DNA of 64,000 bases from Plicaturopsis crispa FD-325 SS-3 (lineage: Eukaryota > Basidiomycota > Agaricomycetes > Amylocorticiales > Amylocorticiaceae), in the NCBI GenBank assembly GCA_000827205.1, contig KN832558.1, positions 1,166,239-1,230,238 on the forward strand, given 5' to 3'. Shown one piece after another: positions 45,469 through 55,219 of the stretch. Within the stretch, counting starts at the first letter, position 1. Every line of letters begins with the position of its first letter. The notes beneath the pieces are model-generated. The model saw nothing but the letters and a program-made list of their open reading frames with translations, had not been told where the DNA came from and searched no databases. A program made the translations under genes and the position numbers.

Positions 45469-48209
45469 TGTCACAGTCTTGCCCGCCTCTCATTCTTATA
45501 CGCTCAGCCACACGCCGCGTCAAACTCGTGGATGCCACAGCTTCATACGACTGCATGTTCCGCTCGAGCAGCCGTGTCACGATGTACAAAGGAGATGCAT
45601 TCAATGACATACATCTTGTTTACCCTTCAATCTGTTACATTGATCTCTGACGGATGGCAGCAGCAGGCGGAGACATTCCTCTAAGCTTCGTTGATTTGCA
45701 GTCGTGCTGCTTCTGGCCTTCATGTTTCTCAAAGCGCATCAGACGGCACGCTAGTGGCAGTATGTAGGATCTAAGTACAGGGTCTTAGAGTCTCACTTCA
45801 AAGCGTTACCTATGTATTCATTAATAAAACTTCCAAGTGCACACTGTACCTACCAGAGTACTATCGGCTGGGTTTAGGTGGCAAGACAGGTATGTAAGGA
45901 GGCTCCTCGATGTAAGGAGGACAGGTAGAGGACAGGTATGTAAGGAGGCTCCTCGCCAGCCTGAGGTTGCGACAGCAGTTCGCCCACGCGTAATAACAAA
46001 GCTGTCAATTCGGGAGAGTAAACTCTGCAGTCCTGCGCCGTTACGACCTCGGTGTGTCGTGGAGTAGATCAGCAGGGCGGATTTGGGAGCAGCTCGGGCG
46101 CTGTGGGGGAAGGAGAGTCGATGTGAGGCCAAATATACTGAGTTCCACGAATCGCGCTGAGCGTGCGCCCTACGCGTCTCTGCCGAGCAGTGTGATTAGC
46201 GTGCAGAAAGAGAACACACGATCAAGGCACTTACCCAAACTACACCCAGTGCATTGAACACGGCGTCGTCATTACCGCTAGCCGTGTTGTAGCACGGGCC
46301 ATGACAAGCCTGTCCTCCAAAGTCTGAACGGCAACGCATCGAACGCGTAAAAGGGATGAGCAGTTTTGGTGTGATAGTGAGAGATGCCGCAAATTGTAAC
46401 CGTCGAAGCAGCTACGCGACACAGCACATTAGTACGTCGCGACGCTCCTGTGCATCGCGCAACGTCAAAGGCGGTGGGGGCAGAAAGTGGGTGCACGTCG
46501 GCCTGAAGCACGGCGAATGTGCGTAGACGATGGCACCGACAGAGACACCGGCCGAAGAAATGGGCAGCTCCTAGCGACGCGCGCTGAACAACGCGTCGAG
46601 AGGTCGAAATGGACCATGTCGATGAGACGACAGCAAGGACAGGAGGGAGAAAAAGCACACTGACGGCGACCCAAGGGAAGATGGGCTGCACGACGCGCGT
46701 ACGAGCGGCGACTAGCTAACGGGGAATGGCGTCCAGTGCGTCGGACACTGAATTCGCCCTGGCGTCGTGAATGTGTCGAGGCTGCCGCCATAGAAGGTAA
46801 TGGACTCACAAGGGTGCTGCTTGGTAGCGTGCGCATCCACCGATGAAGCGGGTCTCGAGGTTTCAAAGGGTGTCTAAGATGCTTAGGGCATGCCCAGTGG
46901 TCACTAGCATGCGATGCAAGAGCAAACGTAGAGTTTCAGAGCGTTTGCAGGGAGCGGGAATATGCCATTGTATTCTACGATGAAAGCCAGTGTAAGAAAT
47001 ATTCGAGATTTTCGTGTCATTGATCCACACGATGATTTCCATCGTGCGGGCGAATCAATGAAATCCATTGTAGGCCAGATGATAGATCAGCGTAAAATAC
47101 AATGAATTTGGTACCGTCATTGATCTAAATCCGGAAATTCCTTGTGTTTTGTTCCCCAGTGCGTGACGGGCGTCTACCTCGCGCTGAATCGAATGTTGAT
47201 CAGACCGGTCAGTACCGGTCAGTCGTCTGAATCATACCATCTTGCTAGCTGGTAGGTATACCTGTATAACACCTCACTAATATGCTGGATATCAACAAAT
47301 ACTCGTCCTTAGTATATCATGACATGAGTCGTGTTCAGTAAAATCAGCGTAGTCGAGACACCTCGTCGACATGCCGAACATCAAAATGGCCGCATCTTAT
47401 CACGATCATCCATGGCAGTGCACTTGGCATAGCGAATCGCGCTGGCGCTTTGGCTTCCATAGGCGTCCATCTCAGCATCTTTGCTGTGCTCATGCTCAAC
47501 TCATGCTGGTGGCAGTGATGCCAACCTATGCAAACGCAGGAACGATCAAAACTGAGCACATTCGTTGTGAAGATCATCACCGTCGTCCATCCGGACACAG
47601 GCAACTTTTCCTTGTCACCCCCGCGCTTCAGCGTATTCCGCGCCGCATTCGCTGATGAACATCCTGTTTTCTGGCAGGACCGGCACTCACATGCCCAGGC
47701 TTTCGTCTTTCAGACTGGCTGTCGATGTGTAAACCGATACTGAGCTCACAGTGTCGGGCATGCGTATGTGGCGCAACTCTATTTCAATTTACCTCACGCC
47801 AATCTTCTGACTCTGCTTCGCATGGGCAACATCCTTCCCTTGTGCAACTGCAACACGGAAATTCCCATCCGTTGTAACAGGGTGCAACTTGCAAGCTCGC
47901 ATTCCGTCCGCCGGCGTGCAAAGGATCTTTTTTTGATGCCCTTGTCAGAGTCTCTTGAAATATCTACCGCAGCACGCGGGATACGAAGTCCGACGTTTGG
48001 GACTATAAAGGGTAGAACCGGTAACAACGACGTTCTTCACCCTCTTCCTCTTACCCGCCACCACCCCCGACTGTGTCGCTTCACCTGTTCATACGCTAGT
48101 CGTATCAACTTTACGCTCCCTGCTCGACGCACCACCACCGTTCTTTAACCTTCCACGACCCCGCACCGCTCTTCGACCAATCTTCCCCTTTCAAACGTTT
48201 TCAATCACA
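45469..48209. other. Intergenic region, no gene recognised
   Basis: 2.7 kb. A roughly 25-bp direct repeat (acaggtatgtaaggaggctc...) occurs twice near 45888-45955. Frames at 46278-46866 (-) and 47344-47655 (both strands) look random. The last 200 bp form the promoter of the secreted-protein gene. Confidence 0.5.
48004..48200 (+). promoter_or_regulatory. TATA box and pyrimidine-rich leader
   Basis: TATAAAG at 48004-48010 is followed by about 180 bp of C/T-rich text up to the ATG at 48210. This pattern is usual for strongly expressed fungal genes. Confidence 0.6.
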
Positions 48210-48820
48210 ATGAAGTTCTCCACCGCCATCTTCTTCGTCGCTGCCGTCGTCACCGCTGCAACCTCCATCCCCGTTCGCAGGGATGTGCCCGCAGACCTGA
48301 TCCCCAACCTCGGCTTCACCGCCGGCAGGAACCCTACCGGTACGCTTGTTCGCTTCCAATAAGCGCCAGGAAAGTGAAGCTCATGTTATTGTCAGGCACT
48401 GGTGACTGTGACGGTGCCGTCAACGGCCCCAACGGCGCGCCCATCAAGATCCCGTGCGCGTGCCCTCCTGACGCCGCGACGTTCGCGCAGGTAAATGATC
48501 TTTGAATACAGACGATGCAGGCTGCAGTACTCAATGTCATCGAAATAAATAGGCTCTCAATGCGAACGTGGCTGCCGGCCAGGCTGTCAACAACCCTTCC
48601 GTCAAGGTCTCGTTCCCGACCGACCAGGCCCCCGCATCCCAGCGGGCGCGTATCCAGGCAGGGCTCGTCACCCTCCAGAACCTCCACGGTCCTGGTGTTG
48701 GATGCCCGGCTTCGTCCTCGACCCTCGTGGTATGTACCTTCTCGTTACGATCACACATCTATCGACGCTGACCGTGCTCCGGCCTTCTCACAGTCGCAGC
48801 TCAACGCCATCCAGGGATAG
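48210..48820 (+). CDS. Small secreted cysteine-containing protein
   Basis: Four exons: 48210-48339, 48396-48490, 48553-48729, 48794-48820; 142 residues. A signal peptide is clear (MKFSTAIFFVAAVVTAATS), followed by a short pro-like segment ending in RRD. The mature part has a C-x-C cluster (DCDGAVNGPNGAP, IPCACPP) and VAAGQAVNNPSVKVSFPTD, then GPGVGCPASSST. I believe similar unnamed secreted proteins occur in other wood-decay fungi, but cannot name a family. The strong promoter suggests abundant expression. It may be a small secreted effector-like or wall protein; function unknown. Confidence 0.82.
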
Positions 48821-49733
48821 AGGGCCCTCGCGTTCTTGCTTCATGATCGTTTGTTTAGATTACGTCGATACCTACTTAGTAAATGAGCACACCGGTGACC
48901 GGGTCACCCCCAAACTTTACGGCGCGAGTGTGAGTGTGGTCAACATATCGTGGACCTCAAGCTCCAAGGGCTGTGAAAATGTTCGAATTACTCTCTCGAA
49001 CGCGTACGTTTCGATATGCTGTGGGAAGCGGTGATGGGTCCGGGAGGAACTTCCTGCTCTCAGCGACTAGAAACACGACGGTAGCGGGCATGGACCTTGG
49101 GTACTGCTACAAGTACTGCATTTCAATCGCTCAATGATGATCTGACTGTCACCGCCCTAATCCTGTAAAAGTTTCACAAGGAGCACTTACGGCCAAAGGG
49201 CCAGCAAAGAGGAGCAGTGAAAAGCGTGATTATATTCAGAATGGATACAATGTTGAAGCTCTGCCGTAGACACAATGCGGCATGCGCTGCGCAGCCGACG
49301 CATGCTGAGCCCAGAATCCGACGACTCCAATATGCAGACAAACGTATCTAGGAGAAAAGAGATGCGTTAGCGGAGATTCGCGGATACACAGACGATTCAA
49401 GTTGGAAGTCAGAAGGCTAGGTTATAGAAGTTGTCGGCATGCTTGTACAGCGGTGTCTAGTCGCTTCTTGGAAACACGGACCATAGCGAATGATCATCAC
49501 AGGAGAGAACGAGAGGCACTTGTGCAAGAGAATATGCGGACTCACGGGAATATGTCCAAGTAACAAGCGCGTGAAGGAGGAGGACGACACTTCCGCCACG
49601 ACGCCCGTCGACGCGATGGCCGCGACATTGCTGTCCGTCCGATGCATGCAACGCGCCGCACAGAAGTTCCCAGATCGACAGGCCAAAGTAAAGCGATGGA
49701 AAAAGGTGCGACTCGGAACGGAGAAAAATAAAA
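48821..49733. other. Intergenic region left of the large element
   Basis: 913 bp without a recognised gene; it runs up to the target duplication at 49734. Confidence 0.5.
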
Positions 49734-49760
49734 GCAAAATCACCTCGACCTCACGTATAC

Positions 49761-49814
49761 CCAAGCTAATTAGCTTGGACTAGGGGCCCCCCTTGCACAA
49801 GCTAATTAGCTTGG
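49761..49814. repeat. Left terminal palindrome cluster
   Basis: Perfect palindrome CCAAGCTAATTAGCTTGG (49761-49778), then a GC-rich palindrome GGGGCCCC (49783-49790), then CAAGCTAATTAGCTTG again (49798-49813). Each could extrude as a hairpin. Confidence 0.9.
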
Positions 49815-50482
49815 AATCTACTGCAGTCACTCACTGCCAGTATTTAGTGAATAAATCGTAAATATTTTGCCGGTAAACGCTAAGTCCGTTGATCAACGTT
49901 AACACGCGGCGGTGCAAAGGCGTAGAGCGTCATGATGTAAGCATGCTGATGCCGGATGCGTCGTCGTCGTCGCCATGAACGTTCGTCGCCGTTGTCGACG
50001 ATGAGCTCAACTATCTCCTCAATAACTCATCTGTTTCTTAGGTTTCTTTTGCAGCCTACCTTTATACACGTGTCTAGATACCTTATGCATGTTCAGTTCG
50101 CTTTCCAATAGCTCTATCAATGCACTACATACACAATGTCTGTCTAACCAAAAAACAAACTACTTACCTCCATGCCTACCTAAGCACCCGTAGAATCCTC
50201 TCGTTTGGGGCCTACGGGTCTATATAGGAAGGTGTAAGAGGTCTCACGGGTATCTGCCCACTCAAAATATCAAAAATGTGCCACAAATGCGGAGTATGGA
50301 GGCAGGAACTTACTGGAGCATCCAATAGCCCAAATTGCATAGTAGCGAGTCCATGTGGACCTCCATGTAGTGCAGTAGAATGATGTTCAAGTAACTGGCA
50401 GGTATAGAGGGTCAGAATGTGGAAATGCGGAGGGGGAGGAAAGGGAGGCATATGGTAAGTTATCCAACTTATCTGATACCTG

Positions 50483-51335
50483 TCATACGTCCTGGATTCC
50501 CGAAGAGATGCATTTAGAATCTGTCTTCCAAGTATAAGCCGTCCTTGATGTGTTAGAAGGCATGCAGGAGGTCAGAAATGCGATCATATATGCATAAATA
50601 TGTATTTGGGGACTCACCTGATCTATCCTTCGGCTACAAGCTAGCATAGACATGTCAAGCACGATGCATATGCTGTAGACGGACGCTTGGATAATGTATA
50701 CAAGTTTGGGGGAGCAAAGAAACATGAGCTGGAAGGTGAACACATTGGAATGCAAGATTGTAACTTACAAACGCCTTGTGTAGTCGCAGTAGACCTCTGA
50801 AAAGGATACAATTCCTCTCAGATATCTCTCGTTGTACCCCTCGAGTTCCCTAAGAAACCATTAAGTGCTGCTCATTGTTGTTGCTGTGTCTGAGAGATAC
50901 CAATGTTGATGGCATGGTGATCCCAAAGTCACCTAAGATCACAGGTTACAGCGCAATCACGATGAGCACACTGTAATTTGGCCAGCAAAATATGAATGTA
51001 CACACGATAGTACCTGATTCGTTGTCGTACTTCAGGACTAGAGGCCGTTCTCGAAGGCGGAAGAGAGGTGTACGGTGAAACACTGATTTTGTCGAGATCG
51101 AGGGCAGGTTATCGAATTTGCGGTCGAAATTAGCGCGGAAAGCGAGGGTAGACAGTTTAAGCACAGAAGTATATGGAACAAAAGAATTGACGAGAATCAG
51201 TGTGGTGTAGCCAGAGACCGGCGCGTCCGAGCGTTGAGACGACGAGGAAAGTGCGGAAGTCAATAGTCTCCCGTAGGCAGCCCTAGAGAGTGAAGACAGT
51301 CGTTCACTCATTAGGGTCTGCTTTCGGTCGCGCAT
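50483..51335 (-). other. Possible outward-reading spliced gene in the left arm
   Basis: From an ATG at 51335 a frame runs leftward to a GT donor near 51014, and coding-like text continues in pieces (ELEGYNERYLRGIVSFSEVY near 50790-50850; IIQASVYSICIVLDM near 50655-50700, ending at a GTGAGTCCCC donor near 50617). The right arm keeps a matching IIQATVYSLCSLID reading and the same donor at 58552. I cannot name a family; it could be an extra element gene or leader exons. Confidence 0.3.
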
Positions 51336-51530
51336 GAAAAGCCGTAGTACTTTTTTTGAGGTCGCTAATTCCCACGCTCGTGATCACGTTACAAGTATGC
51401 AGCGCGACCTAGCGCGACGCGTCGATGTTTTTTGGTGTATTGCTTGTATTCGTTCATCCAGCCGCTAAAGGCGGCTGCTAGCCTCGCAGATGGACTTACC
51501 TGAAGATGGAGAAGACTCTCTCCCGATATA

Positions 51531-51805
51531 CTGTACGAAAACGACCATAACTTCGCGCCGATTTCGTGTGACCCATGTCATGGTTAGCTTTGCAGCTTCA
51601 TAGTCCTCGGTGACCTGTGACGAAGGTGCAGATAGCTTCGTTCCTTACCAAATTTGGTAATTTCTGGCGGAAATTTTTGATTTTTCGCAACGAAAGTGTC
51701 ACAAATTTGCTTCGCCGGGGCAAATTTGGCGTGACTGTCCTACAAAATAGCTTCACTTCGTCGCCCGGGTGGACGTGTGACGAAGTTATGGTCGTTTTCG
51801 TACAG
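51531..51805. mobile_element. 275-bp mariner-type MITE nested in the large element
   Basis: Perfect 25-bp inverted ends (51531-51555 and 51781-51805, beginning CTGTACGAAAACGACC) flanked on both sides by TA (51529-51530 and 51806-51807), the Tc1/mariner duplication. It carries no gene. An ATG at 51490 opens a frame MDLPEDGEDSLPI that would run straight into the DUF6589 frame (YSPLSVPIPPL) if the MITE and one TA were absent, so the MITE appears to have landed 13 codons into the original coding sequence. Confidence 0.85.
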
Positions 51806-54800
51806 TACTCTCCGCTTTCTGTACCCATTCCTCCATTGACACCAATCCATCCTTCGACAAATCACAGTTTTTTTTCCACAATTCCCTCATGGCCCGCGAG
51901 CCTATCTAGTCACCGTACACCACAACCACTGCCCCCAACACCATCTACTCCTCGCACGGCGAGCGGACGAAAATCTCGTGCCAAAAAGCGTAAACAGCCG
52001 AACGAAAATGACGAGCCGGGAGCGGGTCCTCCATGGAAGAGGACCAAGGCGGAGTTGAGTCCCGCAGAAAAACTAGACGCATTTTTCCATCTGCTTGCTG
52101 AATTCAAATGGAGTCTTGGAGAGTTACTCTACCATACCTTCGACTCGACGAAGGCTAACGGGAAGGTGGACGAAGAAACTGCACAGCCAGCCGCCGCCGC
52201 AGTGGCCCCCACTGCAACCACTATTAGGAGTCGTGCTGCACATATTCAGCACTTTTGCAATGGACGAGGAGGTTACGGGGCAGCTGATATCCTTCGACTG
52301 TGGCTCCGACACCCGTCTGGCCGTAACGGGAGGACATCGGAACTCATGTATTCCACAACAATACCGTACACTGATATCCCGCAAATCCGGCCAGCGCTTA
52401 CCTCATTCGCAGCGCAGCAGGTGAAGAAGAAGCTGATTGAGGAGGCAGATGAGGCGATCAAACCTTCAAGCGGTCTACATGCTTCGAAGGGAGCAGGATG
52501 GTCCGATATTGGCGGGACGACCTGGTCGCGCGTCCAGGGAATTATACAAGAGCACCAGCCCTTGACATGGTCACTGACCATGGCTGTTGCGGCAAAACCT
52601 CCCCGGGTTCGAAATAAAGTTGTTGCTGTGCGGAAAAATCGCCCAGCGGATGTCGTGAGCAAAACTGAATACTAGATATGCAGATATTGACTAACTTGTA
52701 ATACTCATGGCCACAGGTATCGACGGAGTCCATAAGCTCGCTCAATTTCTCCCGCTCTAGTCATGCCAATCTACTGCCGAGCGCGCGCGGTATGCTTTAC
52801 TTTGGATCATCTGCCCCGGTCGACCTTTTCCGTTATAATAGCCGCGCTGGGAATATGCCTGCATATACATCCGTCCATCGCATGCTGCGCGAGCTATCGC
52901 TGCAGGAAGCGAAGGTGACAGAAGCACATGGACGTGATCCCAATACAGTGGGCATCATCCGCCTGGATAACGTACAGAACTATCTCCGTCAGCGCGATCA
53001 TCGAGTAGGCAGGCAGAACAAACTCAACATAGGAATCGCCGCAACCTATTTTGAGGTCGAAGGCATTGACCCCAAGGTGCTTGACCTCGATGACAAGCGA
53101 CGGTACCTGGCGAAGAATCTTCGAAAGGACCTTACAGTGGATAAGCTTCTATCCCTGATCGACAATGACCATCTCGAAACTATCGGTATACTTCAATGGC
53201 TACAAGCACTCACTCGCATCCCAGAGCTCGCCCATATGAAGGAGTTCATCTCTATTTTGTACCGCGAACGCGCAGCAAAGCAGCCGCTCCCTGCCGTGGC
53301 GAACAAGACTCATCCGCTTGCATCAAGTGGCCTGAACGAGACGGTGAACACCGAGCTGAAAGACGCCCTCGTTGACTTTTCGGGGCAGATCGGCCAATCG
53401 AGTACGGATTTCTTGAGGCGCTTAGGTCCCATAGGAGGCGACGGCCTGACATACGAGAAGTTCCTCCTGTTGAAGGAGTATCTTCAGTTCCACGACAACG
53501 ACTTCGAAAGTCTCGAAACTCTGGAACCGATGCTAGAATGGTGGCATACGGAGTGGACAGACCTTAACCGGGTGTTCGAAACCCATTGGGGTCCCCCGCT
53601 CAGCAACGATCCCTCGACGCTAGGCCATAGCGCGGCGAAAATCGGTCGAAAGACGCCTCCGAATCTGAAGAAAGTTGATTATTATGCTGGCACCCAGCTG
53701 GCATACTTGATCTTGGACGTACGGATGCTTGATTGTTGGAGGTTTGTGCACTTTCCATTTATCGCTCGCGATTCAATACTGAAATCGAAATATACCACTC
53801 GTTAGGCTTCACTTTGGCTGCACAGATATTTTCGAGTATTTTGCGCACCTGGGAAAGTCGGACATGTTGCCGAATTTTGAAGATCTGGAAAACACGGCAC
53901 GGAAGCTGTTCAGGGCATATACAAGCTCTAGGGCCCAGTATCGGGCAATGTTTGACACAAGCAACGAAAGCATATGGTCCGAGACAGTTCCTTCGGGTAC
54001 TCCGTGGACCGACGAAGACGTTCAGACGTCCAGTGCTGGACTCGATCTTGGGGATAGGAAAGGGAAAAGGAAGGGGAAAAAGGCGGCGTCTTGCGGCAGA
54101 GGAGCAAAGGGAAAGGAAGAGGGAAATGGCGCAGACGAGCCTTTCAAAGGCGACCGGGTGCTGGCACGCTCGATAGCATTTATGCGGGACGCAATGATTT
54201 CTCGCGAGGCTGCATACGCAACGGCGGAGGGAGACGTCGGGAGAGTCTACGAGGCAATGAAGGTTATGCTATTCACCTTCGCTGGATCAAGTCACACAAA
54301 GTACTCGACGTACCTTCTCGAAACAATAACGAACCTCGAATACGAGTGCAGCCCTGAGCTTCGAAAAGCCCTGCTGAAGATGTCGCTCGTTAACCTCACT
54401 GGGAAACCGGGAGCCTTCTCCGCCGGCGACTTGGTTCAGGAGTACTTCAATCGACTTCTCGAAGCTGTGGGAGATAAGAAAGGGATTGAATATGGTGCCG
54501 ATTTCGCGCGCAACGTCATCTCGCGTAATTTGCATCATATGGCTCGCCTGAAGAGGGAGTGGCTTGACGGCGTAGGTCTCGCCTCTAGAGCTGCGCGCCA
54601 CAGCGATCCTAACTCTGACGCGGAGGTGCGACTACTGCTCAAGGAGTATCGGGAGCGCGAGCTGCATTCGCGCCGACCAGGCCGGTCCATGGAGGGCACG
54701 GATGTCGACGATTTCAATCGCGGAATGAATAACCTTCGAAAGGGGAAGCTGAAGAAGTGGATTACAAAGACGACACAGACACGGGGATTACGAAGGGAGG

Positions 54801-55156
54801 CTGCAGCTCCAGCAAGTACTGCAAGTGGGGATGCAACCACAAGCACACCTGCTGCAAGGGAAGAGCGCCAAGAGACACCGGGTCTCGACACCCGTAATGT
54901 TTCCAATGGCCCCGGGGATGAATCGGACGGGGAGGATGTTGAGGAAACTGGAGAGGAGGACAGCACAAGGTCAACGCTTGCCTCGATGCAACTCATTGAC
55001 GGCGAGTACATCATGGAGGCCATGGATATTGACGGTGATGCAGAAGAATACTGGGCGCATTTTGAGGCTACTGATGGAGATAGCAACGAAGGTAACGATG
55101 AAGATAACGAGACAGCGGGAGGGGAGGCCGGGTCAAGGTCCACCGACGAGGAATAA
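51788..55156 (+). CDS. DUF6589 protein, candidate transposase of the large element
   Basis: Three exons: 51788-52654, 52717-53741, 53806-55156; 1,080 residues from the ATG at 51788, which lies in the right end of the nested MITE. The ancestral start was probably 51490, upstream of the MITE. Residues about 30-80 are Pro/Ser/Thr-rich and basic (SGRKSRAKKRKQ, nuclear-localisation-like). From about 315 the DUF6589 region follows: FRYNSRAGNMPAYTSVHRML, LDNVQNYLRQRDHRVGRQNK, NETVNTELKDA, IGGDGLTYEK, WTDLNRVFETHWG, LAYLILDVRMLDCW. A Lys-rich insert near 710-730 and an acidic C-terminus flank the helical last part (FAGSSHTKYSTYLLE, HELHSRRPG-like). D373, D531 and E577 fall in strand-then-acidic contexts like those of RNase H-fold transposases; that role is inference. 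Confidence 0.82.
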
Positions 55157-55219
55157 GAGGCATCCTCTGGTATCCTATGCTGCACGTTTCTACGATGGAA
55201 TTAAATAAGTAGAGGTAGC

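Larger units (their letters stand above)
49740..51355 (+). repeat. Left inverted arm of the large element
   Basis: Pairs with 57701-59416 in inverted order. The outermost ~55 bp are nearly identical; farther in, alignable blocks recur with gaps (the gtcgtcgacgatgagctc block, aggtttctttt-gcagcc, cctctcgttt-gggcctac, ggcaggt...gcggagggggaggaaaggga, and a perfect 19-bp block at 51337-51355). Divergence rises inward. Confidence 0.75.

Noticed and set aside
45477-45650. An extra exon of the Spa2-homology gene (SCPPLILIRSATRR and onward)
   Set aside because: It would need a 32-bp intron, shorter than any other in the window, and adds nothing conserved.
45888-45965. Short direct repeat as a mobile-element footprint
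   Set aside because: Two copies of about 25 bp with no inverted ends or flanking duplication; local slippage is enough.
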